Position numbers and translations under genes: made by a program. The notes below the pieces were generated by a model. The model was not told the origin of the DNA, searched no databases, and saw nothing but the letters and a program-made list of their open reading frames with translations. DNA of 36,509 nucleotides from Crocinitomix sp. (GTDB taxonomy: Bacteria > Bacteroidota > Bacteroidia > Flavobacteriales_D > Crocinitomicaceae), in assembly GCA_030836155.1 (NCBI GenBank), contig JAURQI010000051.1:1-36509 (forward strand), read 5' to 3'. Below are positions 7,306 through 15,764 of the stretch, one piece after another (within the stretch, counting starts at the first letter, position 1; every line of letters starts with the position of its first letter).

Positions 7306-9018
7306 CTATCTCACGGTAAATGTCACAGCTCCCTTGCGGACAGTATTGGAAGGATCAGCATAGTCTACAAATATCGTGACGGTTTTTCCAGAACTTTGCC
7401 TTAATAAGCGCATTGCATCAGTATCTAAAGTTCCTCCTCGATTTACTTTGCCTTTCCCCATGAGTCCCCCTACCATTACCGTACCACCTGTTATCGTATA
7501 GGTTATGCCCGTTAAATTAACTTCTGACCCCAGTGTTGTTCTCAGGCGATTCTGCGCTAGTACTGTCGGTCTTGAAACATGATCTCCGCTTTTAATGGAT
7601 CCTAGCATGATTTGTGGAGCTGGTAAGCCTTTGACATCATAAGCATAAGAACCCAAATTAACGGAAGTACCATCTGATTTTTGTGCGATAACACTAATCG
7701 TTGCCTCCCTTGCTCCATCTACGGGTGATGCAATCCACTGGCCGCCTTCTTTTCTTATTTTGCATCCGCTTCCTTTTAGAGTTACCTTATCTGCAGGAAA
7801 ACCACTTGCTGTTGCTTCCAGCACATTTCGGTATCCGCGATAAAGCACACGCATTTGAGGTTGCGATACAACTCCCATAGGTTGACCAACTGTATAGTCA
7901 AATGACCAAGGTTTCCATACAAGACCACCACGTTCGCGCACACCAATCGCTCCTTTTAATTTATGTGGACCCGGTGCTGCGCCGTCCAAGGTAATTCCTC
8001 CGGTTGTTTCTTTCCATCTTTCTGGAAGCGTATCGGCGTCCATACCCCACTTTATCTTGTATACCTCCGTTGAATCATAGGCCGCAATCAAAACGTTTAA
8101 TTCCATTGAATCACCCATGTTCATATATGCCGTAGGAGCAATAGCCATTGGTTCAATCTTATTTACCGGATAAGGCGGCTCATCAATTTTAGCGAGCATA
8201 TATCCCGAAGCAATCGACTCAGCATTTTTAACATCCACCTTTAATGATGTGAACATTGCCGCAGCAGCGACTAACGGTGCATGATTAAAAGTAACCGATA
8301 CCCAAGGCATTTCTTTTTCTTCTCCTGGATCATATAAAGTTTCCGGAATGGACAGTGCTTTGTAGAAGTGAGCGAGATAAGCGGTGTCTCTTGGGTTTGC
8401 CTTTAGTAAAGCTTTTGATAATTCACGCGCGTTACCAGGGGGCGTAAATGACCAGTTCTTATTTTTTTCTTGATAAGTACCCATTGATTGAACAATCTTA
8501 TCTCTAAAGGCATGAATCCGCTCTCTAATGACCAAGCCTCTTTCTATTGGTTTCTCAGGATTACCACCAATGAATAATTGAGTCGGTACGTCATAATTAT
8601 CTTTGACTCCGATCTCCATTAAAGGTTTTAGCTGATTGACATTACCATTTTCATCCCGTCCATTTTGCGCTATCCAATCTTTCCCTTCCACTTCTTTAAT
8701 CATGTCGTTACACTCTTGTAGAAGGTAACCAACCAACTCACTGGTTTCTGCTTTAAGTGTATCCGCTTTGGATTTCCATGTATTACATAGGGTTAAGTCT
8801 GCTTGTTTTGCTATTAAGGTCATTCGTTTCATATCGAACATTAAATAATCCTCATTGACTTTATCATTAATAATGGTTGCACTTTGATCCAGCTTATCAT
8901 TGATGGTTACAAATGCGTTAACAACTTCTTTGGTCACATTGAGGGCCAATAAGGCTGTTAAGACCAAGTACATCATCCCGATCATTTTTTGTCTTGGTGT
9001 TTGCTTTCCTCCTGCCAT
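7306..9018 (-). CDS. GldM/PorM paralogue, second copy (T9SS motor)
   Basis: GldM is the inner-membrane-anchored, long periplasmic partner of GldL in the proton-powered T9SS and gliding motor. This second copy has 570 residues from the ATG at 9018. An upstream in-frame GTG at 9045 would add nine residues but is rejected, because the ATG product (MAGGKQTPRQKM) aligns at its first residue with gldM copy 1. One membrane helix follows (IGMMYLVLTALLALNV). The positively charged Arg9 that pairs with the GldL glutamate in the F. johnsoniae motor is present. The periplasmic part shows the same landmarks as copy 1: FIGGNPEKP, FNHAPLVAAAAM, NKIEPMA, YTVGQPMGVVS, MRVLYRGY. Strong terminators lie both before and after the gene, so it should be a separate transcription unit; no clear promoter was found. 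It may correspond to gldP of F. johnsoniae, which I recall as a gldM-like gene beside gldO. Confidence 0.9.
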   Translation of the reverse strand: MAGGKQTPRQKMIGMMYLVLTALLALNVTKEVVNAFVTINDKLDQSATIINDKVNEDYLMFDMKRMTLIAKQADLTLCNTWKSKADTLKAETSELVGYLLQECNDMIKEVEGKDWIAQNGRDENGNVNQLKPLMEIGVKDNYDVPTQLFIGGNPEKPIERGLVIRERIHAFRDKIVQSMGTYQEKNKNWSFTPPGNARELSKALLKANPRDTAYLAHFYKALSIPETLYDPGEEKEMPWVSVTFNHAPLVAAAAMFTSLKVDVKNAESIASGYMLAKIDEPPYPVNKIEPMAIAPTAYMNMGDSMELNVLIAAYDSTEVYKIKWGMDADTLPERWKETTGGITLDGAAPGPHKLKGAIGVRERGGLVWKPWSFDYTVGQPMGVVSQPQMRVLYRGYRNVLEATASGFPADKVTLKGSGCKIRKEGGQWIASPVDGAREATISVIAQKSDGTSVNLGSYAYDVKGLPAPQIMLGSIKSGDHVSRPTVLAQNRLRTTLGSEVNLTGITYTITGGTVMVGGLMGKGKVNRGGTLDTDAMRLLRQSSGKTVTIFVDYADPSNTVRKGAVTFTVR

Positions 9019-9111
9019 TGTATTTGATTTTAATTCCCCTTGCACAGGGATGGTTTATAGAAGGAATACAGAATTGAATAAGAAGTAACAAAAAACATTT
9101 ACGCCAACAAT

Positions 9112-9148
9112 AAAAAGGCGAGAAACACCGAAGTGTTCTCGCCTTTTT
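9112..9148 (-). terminator. Strong terminator after gldN2 with a UUCG tetraloop
   Basis: On the minus strand AAAAAGGCGAGAACAC pairs with GTGTTTCTCGCCTTTTT (one bulged base) around C(TTCG)G, one of the most stable RNA tetraloops, ending in five T. It lies between gldN2 and gldM2 and should stop readthrough from one to the other. Confidence 0.9.
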
Positions 9149-9175
9149 ATTCACGTTTCATTGGGTTAATGAAAG

Positions 9176-10180
9176 TTAATATTCCCAAAGATCAGCTTCA
9201 ATATTATTTAATCGATTTTCTATTTTTTCCGATTCTAAGAGTGCATCTTGGCCAGATTTATAACTGTCAATTTCACGCCCATAAATATTGGATTCTTTGA
9301 CTATATAGCTCTGAAACATTCTCTTCCAAAATAAATCATCCAATGACATGCGTTGCGCATCATTATGTCGATTGGCCAAAAAATAATTTTGAAAAACATA
9401 ACGGCATTCTGGAAAATAGAGCCAGAATAATTCTCGAAGTCCTGTTATGTTTCCATTTACATCTCGCTCATAGACAATGGGTGCAATTCCAATAACACGA
9501 CGTTCTGTCTTTGATCTTTCTTTATCGAAAAACCAATCCTCTTTAATTTTATATTGCACAATATCTGATGATGTAAACCACGTTGTATCTGGATCGGGAT
9601 AAACAACCTTCCTTATATCAAGAATTGGATCATAGATAGTGCTATCTTCAGCAGGATCGATTTGACTCTTTAACGGGGGAGTAAATGGATCTTGATAAGT
9701 GGATCCGAGATAAATAAATAATTCTTCACGGAACAATGAATCATTGTAATAATTTCCCCCTGGTAGGCTTGATTGGATAGGATACTTAAAGCCATCGCCA
9801 TCTTTCCAATCTTCCCAATTAGGATTGAAAGGAGAATACAGGGTTAAGTCACCATTTAGAATATGTTGACGTATAATTGTCCACATGCTCCATGTCTGCG
9901 GATTTTTATTCCACATACTTTCTTGGATGTCATCTAGTGGATAATAAAGGGGTTGATTAAATTTTTGACGCAGATCAATGACGCTCCAAACGCGCTTACT
10001 CCATACAACGTCCGCCTCACGAACAGGCTCATAGGCAACGACTCTTTTGGTTGGAATATGTTCTGATATATAGACACCATCCATTACACCAGCAGCTGGG
10101 GTTGGTATTGGTCCTCTGATAAATTGCGCATGATTTGAAAAGGCCATGGACAAGCCTAACGATAGAATTAAGTACTTCAT
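9176..10180 (-). CDS. GldN/PorN paralogue, second copy (T9SS ring)
   Basis: GldN forms, with the lipoprotein GldK, the periplasmic ring attached to the outer membrane in the T9SS. This copy has 334 residues from the ATG at 10180. An upstream TTG/GTG-type start would only prepend residues that do not resemble a signal peptide. The N-terminus MKYLILSLGLSMAFSNHA-Q is a signal peptide. The mature part tracks gldN copy 1 closely by eye, including VWSVIDLRQKFNQPLYYP, YSPFNPNWEDWKDGD, YKIKEDWFFDKERS and LRELFWLYFPECRYVFQN. The divergent parts are the signal peptide, a loop around residues 165-195, and the extreme C-terminus. Terminators flank it on both sides. In F. johnsoniae gldO is a gldN duplicate directly after gldN, so this may be positionally equivalent. 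Confidence 0.92.
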   Translation of the reverse strand: MKYLILSLGLSMAFSNHAQFIRGPIPTPAAGVMDGVYISEHIPTKRVVAYEPVREADVVWSKRVWSVIDLRQKFNQPLYYPLDDIQESMWNKNPQTWSMWTIIRQHILNGDLTLYSPFNPNWEDWKDGDGFKYPIQSSLPGGNYYNDSLFREELFIYLGSTYQDPFTPPLKSQIDPAEDSTIYDPILDIRKVVYPDPDTTWFTSSDIVQYKIKEDWFFDKERSKTERRVIGIAPIVYERDVNGNITGLRELFWLYFPECRYVFQNYFLANRHNDAQRMSLDDLFWKRMFQSYIVKESNIYGREIDSYKSGQDALLESEKIENRLNNIEADLWEY

Positions 10181-10273
10181 AGGTTTGGTTTTAGTGATAC
10201 AATGCACGTGAGGGAGCATGATTCGTATAAAACCGGTACCAATACAATGTCAATTATAAAATTCGTTACAAAA

Positions 10274-10304
10274 AAAAGGTGTTAGTCAGAGACTAACACC
10301 TTTT
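10274..10304 (-). terminator. Perfect-stem terminator after gldN copy 1
   Basis: AAAAGGTGTTAGTC and GACTAACACCTTTT form a perfect 14-bp stem with a 3-nt loop. On the minus strand the T-run is seven long. It ends the gldK-gldL-gldM-gldN transcript about 20 nt after gldN copy 1. Confidence 0.92.
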
Positions 10305-10324
10305 CATTTTCTTATGGATCAACA

Positions 10325-11326
10325 CTAGAAGCTCCAGAGGTCATGTTCGAAATTAAAGATCTTCTCTTTAATCCGTTCAGACTCGAGCAAGGCATCAACC
10401 CCAGCTTTGTAGCTATCTATATCTCGATCGTATAAATTTGTTTCTTTGACGATATAACTTTGGAACATTCGTTTCCAAAATAAGTCATCAAATGACATTC
10501 GTTGCGAGTCGTTGTGACGACTTTGAACGAAGAAGTTCTGGAATACATATCGACACTCCGGGAAATACAACCAGAATAGTTCACGAAGTCCAGCAATGTT
10601 TCCATTACCATCTATTCGATATACTACAGGCGCTACTCCGATAATACGACGATCTAATACTGAACGTTCTTTATCAAAAAACCAATCTTCTTTAATCTTG
10701 TACTGAATAATATCCTTTGAAGTAAACCAAATGGTATCACTTGGAGGATATACCGCTGTCCAGTTACCAAATTCATCCTGAACCAAACTATCTTCGTCCG
10801 GATATACATAACTTTTTAATGGCTCAGCAAAAGGATCAACAAGCTCAGTTCCCATGTAAATAAACATTCTTTCACGGAACTCTTTGTCATTGTAATAATT
10901 TCCACCAGGATTATTAGGAACAACAGGATACTTGAACATATCACCATCTTTCCAATCTTCCCAATCAGGATTAAATGGAGAGTAGATAGTCAAATCTCCT
11001 GTCATCACATGATGACGAATGATCGTCCATAAACTCCAACGAGACGAGTTCTTTTTCCACATCCCTTCCTGAAGGTCATCCATTGGATAATAAAGCGGAT
11101 GATTGAATTTCTCTCTTAAGTCAATCACACTCCACACACGCTTACTCCAAGTAACATCCGCTTCACGAACGTATTCGTAAGGGACTACTTTCTTCGTTGG
11201 TACATGTTCTTTCACATATACCCCATCCAAAACACCTGGCGCTGGATTCGCGATTGGACCGCGAATATCCTGAGCTATAGTAGCTCCAGCACTCAACATC
11301 ATCAAAGAAAAAATTAATCTTTTCAT
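10325..11326 (-). CDS. gldN: GldN/PorN, T9SS ring component
   Basis: This is the first GldN, the GldK partner in the periplasmic ring needed for T9SS secretion and gliding. The 333 residues start with a signal peptide (MKRLIFSLMMLSAGATIA-Q). The mature protein has the family landmarks VWSVIDLREKFNHPLYYP, IYSPFNPDWEDWKDGD, IIQYKIKEDWFFDKERS, LRELFWLYFPECRYVFQN and DDLFWKRMFQSYIVKE. It lies 57 nt downstream of gldM on the same strand, which is the standard K-L-M-N order, and is considered the ancestral copy for that reason. A hairpin sits in the gldM-gldN spacer and may set the ratio between the two products. Confidence 0.95.
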   Translation of the reverse strand: MKRLIFSLMMLSAGATIAQDIRGPIANPAPGVLDGVYVKEHVPTKKVVPYEYVREADVTWSKRVWSVIDLREKFNHPLYYPMDDLQEGMWKKNSSRWSLWTIIRHHVMTGDLTIYSPFNPDWEDWKDGDMFKYPVVPNNPGGNYYNDKEFRERMFIYMGTELVDPFAEPLKSYVYPDEDSLVQDEFGNWTAVYPPSDTIWFTSKDIIQYKIKEDWFFDKERSVLDRRIIGVAPVVYRIDGNGNIAGLRELFWLYFPECRYVFQNFFVQSRHNDSQRMSFDDLFWKRMFQSYIVKETNLYDRDIDSYKAGVDALLESERIKEKIFNFEHDLWSF

Positions 11327-11353
11327 CTCGCCTAGTTTTACATTTGTTTAAAG

Positions 11354-11377
11354 TGGAGAGTGAAGGCTCACTCTCCA
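11354..11377 (-). other. Hairpin in the gldM-gldN spacer
   Basis: TGGAGAGTGA and TCACTCTCCA form a perfect 10-bp stem with a 4-nt loop, seven bases after the gldM stop. In the transcription direction only three T follow (CTTTAAAC), so it is a weak terminator at most. An attenuator or an RNA-processing or stability element is more likely. In the plus direction it is followed by five T. Confidence 0.6.
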
Positions 11378-11383
11378 TTTTTA

Positions 11384-13111
11384 TTATCTCGTTGTGAAAA
11401 CCAATGCTGTTCTTTTCGAAACACCATCTGGTCCACGATAGTTCACCATGATTGTCACCTGTTTTCCACGTGACTGTGCTAAAATTTTCGTAGCATTTGC
11501 ATCAAGTGATCCACCACTGTTAATTTTACCTTTTCGCATTACACCGTCAACAGATACTGTTCCATTTACAATGCTAAACTTAACATTTGTCAAAGGCACA
11601 CTGTCGTCGTATCTACAAGAAACACGTCCTTGAGATTTCACACTTGAAAGACCAGGAGACTGTCCTTGAGAAATACCACCCAAGTATAAATTTGGTGTTG
11701 GCAATGATTTAACTTTGAACTTGAAAGAACCTAAATTCACAGATCCTCCGTCGTCTTTACGACCGTTCACACTAATCGTTGCTTCACGAACACCAGCTCC
11801 TACTTTTGCAATGTATCCCGGTCCGCTCTTACTTAAAGAACACCCACTACCCGATAAGGTTACACGGTCTGCAGGGAAACCTGAAGCGGTTCCTTCTACT
11901 TTATTGTCATAACCACGGTATAATACACGCATTTCAGGTAATGAAACTACACCCATTGGCTGACCAACAGTATAATTAAATTCCCAAGGTTTTGGTACTT
12001 CAACACCACGTTGCTTAACATAGATCACACCTCTTACTTTGTGCGCTCCTGCTTGATCACCTGGTAAAGAAATACCGTCTCTTTTCTCATCTAAGAATCG
12101 TTTCCAGTTTTCAGTATTAGATGTATCAGCATCCATTCCGTAGTCTAGTTTCACAATTTCAGTTGAATCATAAGCCGCGATCATTACGCGAAGCTTTAAT
12201 GAATCTCCTTGGTTGATATAACCAGTTTCCGCAAACGCCAATGGTTCAATTTTGTTAAAATCAAACTCTTGAACATCTACTTTCGATAATAAGAAACCAG
12301 TCGCCATTGACTCAGCATTCTTAATATCCAACTTCATAGAAGTTAACATTGCTGCCGCTGCAACAATTGGTGCGTGATCGAACATTACTGAAGGCCATGG
12401 AAGAGTTTCCTCAACTCCGTGAACCTTACGCGTAATCTCCTCTGGAATATCCAACGCCATCATGAATTTCTTGATTTGCGCTGTATCATCCGGATTCGCC
12501 GTTTTCAAAGCCGCATCCAATTGACTGATGTCTTCTGGAGCTTTAAAGGTGTATTTACCTTTAGCATCATCATAATTACCCATGATTTCTGCCACTTTGT
12601 TTCGGTATTCGAGAATTGTTTTACGAATCGCTAGCCCTTCCTCTTTAGGTTGTTCAGGATTTCCACCAATGAAGCGGTTAGTTGGTACATCATAGTTGTC
12701 CATAGCAGAGATATCTGCTAAAGGCTTTAAACTAACAATGTATTCTCCATCCTTCTCTTCTACCCAATCAACTCCACCTTCTACTTCTTTAATCATTTCG
12801 TTACATTCCCCTAAAAGGAAACTAACGACTTTCTTTGTTTCTTCCTGAACCTGAGCAGCACGATCTTGCCATACTTTTAATGGCTTGATGTCCATACCTT
12901 GTGCTTTTGCAGTAATGATCTTTTTCTCAAAAGCAGCATAGATTCCGTTATTATTTGTATTAATGATCTCAGCACTACGGTCCAACTTATCGTTGATCGT
13001 CACGAAAGCAGCAATTACCTGCTTAGAAACGTTCAATGCAAGAAGGGCAGTCAGTACGAGGTACATCATACCGATCATTTTCTGTCTGGGGGTTTCTTTT
13101 CCTCCTGCCAT
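11384..13111 (-). CDS. gldM: GldM/PorM, T9SS motor protein
   Basis: GldM passes mechanical energy from the proton-driven GldL ring across the periplasm to GldK-GldN. The 575 residues start with MAGGKETPRQKM, then a single membrane helix (about 12-31), then the long periplasmic part built of consecutive beta domains. Arg9, the residue known to face the GldL glutamate in the membrane, is present. Landmarks such as FIGGNPEQP, FDHAPIVAAAAM, YTVGQPMGVVSLPEMRVLYRGY and a C-terminal domain ending in TALVFTTR agree with GldM proteins of usual length (about 515-580). It follows gldL by 53 nt. It is considered copy 1 because of its place in the canonical K-L-M-N order. A close paralogue lies at 7306-9018. 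Confidence 0.96.
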   Translation of the reverse strand: MAGGKETPRQKMIGMMYLVLTALLALNVSKQVIAAFVTINDKLDRSAEIINTNNNGIYAAFEKKIITAKAQGMDIKPLKVWQDRAAQVQEETKKVVSFLLGECNEMIKEVEGGVDWVEEKDGEYIVSLKPLADISAMDNYDVPTNRFIGGNPEQPKEEGLAIRKTILEYRNKVAEIMGNYDDAKGKYTFKAPEDISQLDAALKTANPDDTAQIKKFMMALDIPEEITRKVHGVEETLPWPSVMFDHAPIVAAAAMLTSMKLDIKNAESMATGFLLSKVDVQEFDFNKIEPLAFAETGYINQGDSLKLRVMIAAYDSTEIVKLDYGMDADTSNTENWKRFLDEKRDGISLPGDQAGAHKVRGVIYVKQRGVEVPKPWEFNYTVGQPMGVVSLPEMRVLYRGYDNKVEGTASGFPADRVTLSGSGCSLSKSGPGYIAKVGAGVREATISVNGRKDDGGSVNLGSFKFKVKSLPTPNLYLGGISQGQSPGLSSVKSQGRVSCRYDDSVPLTNVKFSIVNGTVSVDGVMRKGKINSGGSLDANATKILAQSRGKQVTIMVNYRGPDGVSKRTALVFTTR

Positions 13112-13164
13112 GATTTATCTATTTTTTTGTTTAACAATTAATTAATATCACTCAAGAATGATGA

Positions 13165-14010
13165 TTAATCTCTAGATATAGTCATAGCTTTTAGCATATT
13201 ACCATAAACTTGATTTAAATCAGTCAAGTTCTTAGATAACATTGCCATGTTTTCTTTGTACAATTTAGTATCCTCAATAGAGTCACTTAAATTTTCCATC
13301 ATCTCAGTAACTTGAGATTGGAATTTTTCAGTGCTTTCTAGATGCTGGCTAGAACCTTTCAATTGTAACTCATATACATTGTTTAATGCAGATAAGTTAG
13401 TTGATACTTTCTGTAATTGCTCACCGAAAGAAGCTCCTTCTTCAGCACCTGAAGTTAATCCTAATAATGACTCAGAAGCACGATCATAAGTCTCTGATAA
13501 AGTAGCTACTTTAGTTGAAGCGCTTTCCAAAGAAGAAACATAAGAATCTGTAGCTGCAGCAGCTCCAGAAACAGCTTTCAAACCTTCAGCGTTTTCGCTC
13601 AATGTTCTGATACCATCCCCTAAGCGATTTAACAACTCAGCGTCAATCTTAGCTTCCTCTAGTAGGCTATCAAACTTCTCAGTGATACCAGTAACGGAAC
13701 CTCCGCCACCACCACCGTGATGCGATAAACCTGACTCACCTTTTTCGTCTAGATAAGCATGAAGATCGAAATCTTCATCATGTGCTAATGCTAGTTCAGG
13801 GTATACTAATTCCCACTTTGGATCTTCATGTAACGGTTCGAATGCCGAGAAGAAGAAGATAACTGCTTCAGTCAATAGACCGACAACAAGCATGGGTCCT
13901 GCACCTGGCCAGTGCATGATTTTAAATAGTGCTCCCAAAATTACGACTGCTGCTCCAATACCGTAGAGCTTCGCCATAAATAATTTCCATTTTTTAGTTC
14001 CTGGTCTCAT
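13165..14010 (-). CDS. gldL: GldL/PorL, proton-channel motor protein of T9SS
   Basis: GldL forms the membrane pentamer around GldM and converts proton flow into movement. The 281 residues have two membrane helices at about 17-32 and 39-57. The polar residues that make the proton path in F. johnsoniae GldL (Tyr13, Lys27, His30, Glu49, Glu59) have matching candidates here: Tyr16, Lys30, His33, Glu48 and Glu58. The sequence KIMHWPGAGPMLVVGLLTEA is typical. After the conserved LVYPEL the cytoplasmic tail is long, rich in Ser, Glu and Ala, and probably coiled-coil (about 105-281). It is the only gldL in the window although two gldM genes are present. It starts 75 nt after gldK. Confidence 0.96.
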   Translation of the reverse strand: MRPGTKKWKLFMAKLYGIGAAVVILGALFKIMHWPGAGPMLVVGLLTEAVIFFFSAFEPLHEDPKWELVYPELALAHDEDFDLHAYLDEKGESGLSHHGGGGGGSVTGITEKFDSLLEEAKIDAELLNRLGDGIRTLSENAEGLKAVSGAAAATDSYVSSLESASTKVATLSETYDRASESLLGLTSGAEEGASFGEQLQKVSTNLSALNNVYELQLKGSSQHLESTEKFQSQVTEMMENLSDSIEDTKLYKENMAMLSKNLTDLNQVYGNMLKAMTISRD

Positions 14011-14084
14011 AGTTTCCTTTGCTTTAAGTTTAACATTTATCTATTTGGTTATTTATTTGATTGCCTATTCAATGAGTTGAATGA

Positions 14085-15662
14085 TTATCTCAACTCCATA
14101 TCAGATCGAAGTTCGTTACCGCCTTCTGATTCGAAGTCACGTCCACCTCGTCCAATGTGTGTTTGAACACATCTGAATCCGATATAAGACTTCGCTGTAT
14201 CCTGATATTCATAAGTTCTTGTACCTACTTGTAAGTAGTATCCTATGTCCTTCCATGATCCACCTCGAATCACTTTACGCTTCATTGAAGGTGGATCCCA
14301 ATCCATTGCATGATAACGGTATTCAGGACTTAAATCATGAGTGAATTCGTAAACTGACTCATCGAAAGCTGTTTCTGTCCATTCTGCAACATTCCCTGAC
14401 ATACAATATAAACCATAACCGTTCGGGTTGTATGAATACGCTTTTACTGTGTAAAAACCACCGTCGTCAAAATAACGACCTCTCATAGGTTTAAAGTTAC
14501 CTAGCATACATCCACCTGAGTTTCTGATATACGGCCCTCCCCACGGATATGGACTTTGCTTTAAGTTACCTCTTGCAGCGAATTCCCATTCACCTTCAGT
14601 TGGTAATCTAAAATCTTGTACCCAAAGTGACCCTACCGAATGTAACCAGCTATTCAACTTTTGAGTTCTCCATACAGAGAAAGCTTTTGCTTGAACCCAT
14701 GTTACACCAACTACTGGATAGTTGTCATAAGCTGGGTGCCAGAAATACATATTCGTCATTGGATCATTAAACGAGTAGGTGAAATCACGCACCCAACATA
14801 ACGTATCTGGATAAACATTAATTACCTCGTCGATAATAAATCTTGAACGATCTTCATGTGAACGCAACGCGTTGTTTTGACCTTTTTTATTGAAATGGCC
14901 TAAATCCATTTCTTGACCAACTGGCTCTCCTGTAAAAGGATGATCAGGATTCTTCAGCCCACGGTGCTGAGGATCTAATGACGGATTCGTATAGTTTCCA
15001 TCTGGATCATACCCATTACGAACAATATTCACACGACCTTTACGAGCTGCCTCTTGCAGGTCAATCCAATAGTATCTGAATTTCAATTTACGCGTATCGA
15101 TTTCACGACGCTTGTAGAATCGCTCATTCGGACGAAGGTACATATCCGAAATAAGTGGAATGATCTGCTGATCAGTAATTCCTTTCATTTTCCAAGACAA
15201 CGAGAATAATTCGCGATTGATATATGGCTGAGAAGGATCGAATTCTTTCCATTCAAGGTTCATCTCATCATAATAGATGTCTGGGTGACTTAACATGTCC
15301 CCTATATCCTCTTCATCTATCTCATCATTACCCGTCGGGTTCGTATTCTCATAAACTTTTTCTAAGAATATGGAATCTCTTACATAAAAGACAAACTCAC
15401 GATATTCGTTGTTTGTAATTTCTGTTTGATCCATATAAAAAGCTGGAATCGAAACCACGTGTGCACGTGATTGATGCAGGAATGGAACATCCTGATCGCT
15501 ATTTCCCATTGTGAATGAACCCGCAGGAATGTATACCATACCCATTGGAATCTCAGGAAAAAACACTTTTCTACCCTGCACTCCGGTCAGATGACCGGAC
15601 CCCGGATTACAACTTGTTAACACAAGCGTAATACCTACTACAAAAACCATTAATTTTTTCAT
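14085..15662 (-). CDS. gldK: GldK/PorK, T9SS ring lipoprotein
   Basis: GldK is an outer-membrane lipoprotein that forms the periplasmic T9SS ring with GldN. The 525 residues start with a lipoprotein signal, MKKLMVFVVGITLVLTSC, with the lipobox LTSC and Cys18. The body is a formylglycine-generating-enzyme (SUMF1/FGE) fold used structurally: GSFTMGNSDQDVPF and EITNNEYREFV in the first half, and VVGVTWVQAKAFSVWRT, RLPTEGEWEFAARG, YCMSGNVAEWTE and VIRGGSWKD in the second. The two halves are separated by a long insertion (about 100-280), which is usual for GldK. It opens the canonical K-L-M-N run and lies about 100 nt after porP copy 1, matching the porP-porK order known from Porphyromonas gingivalis. 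Confidence 0.96.
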   Translation of the reverse strand: MKKLMVFVVGITLVLTSCNPGSGHLTGVQGRKVFFPEIPMGMVYIPAGSFTMGNSDQDVPFLHQSRAHVVSIPAFYMDQTEITNNEYREFVFYVRDSIFLEKVYENTNPTGNDEIDEEDIGDMLSHPDIYYDEMNLEWKEFDPSQPYINRELFSLSWKMKGITDQQIIPLISDMYLRPNERFYKRREIDTRKLKFRYYWIDLQEAARKGRVNIVRNGYDPDGNYTNPSLDPQHRGLKNPDHPFTGEPVGQEMDLGHFNKKGQNNALRSHEDRSRFIIDEVINVYPDTLCWVRDFTYSFNDPMTNMYFWHPAYDNYPVVGVTWVQAKAFSVWRTQKLNSWLHSVGSLWVQDFRLPTEGEWEFAARGNLKQSPYPWGGPYIRNSGGCMLGNFKPMRGRYFDDGGFYTVKAYSYNPNGYGLYCMSGNVAEWTETAFDESVYEFTHDLSPEYRYHAMDWDPPSMKRKVIRGGSWKDIGYYLQVGTRTYEYQDTAKSYIGFRCVQTHIGRGGRDFESEGGNELRSDMELR

Positions 15663-15734
15663 GCTACCTTCGTTTTTCTACCAATCTTTATCTCTCGACT
15701 ATCAGGACTTAATAAGGGTTAGGTCTTCTTTTAA

Positions 15735-15742
15735 CGTCAGAA
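15735..15742 (-). promoter_or_regulatory. TTCTGACG motif upstream of gldK
   Basis: The minus strand reads TTCTGACG, 73 nt before the gldK start. The same TTCTGAC core occurs before both porP genes (16779-16785 and 18062-18068). It may be part of a promoter for a dedicated sigma factor or an operator; no -33/-7 consensus promoter is visible nearby. Confidence 0.3.
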
Positions 15743-15764
15743 TTATAATTAGGTTACATTTTTT

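Noticed and set aside
9019-9045. A longer gldM2 starting at the GTG at 9045.
   Set aside because: The ATG at 9018 gives MAGGKQTPRQKM, aligned at its first residue with gldM copy 1, and puts the key arginine at position 9; the extra nine residues have no counterpart.
10181-10219. A longer gldN2 starting 13 codons before the ATG at 10180.
   Set aside because: The extra residues break the signal peptide, which begins cleanly at MKYLILSL and matches gldN copy 1.
7306-13111. Assembly artefact as the explanation for duplicated gldM and gldN.
   Set aside because: The copies differ throughout at protein level, have different spacers and terminators, and are in reversed relative order, so they are not a duplicated contig segment.
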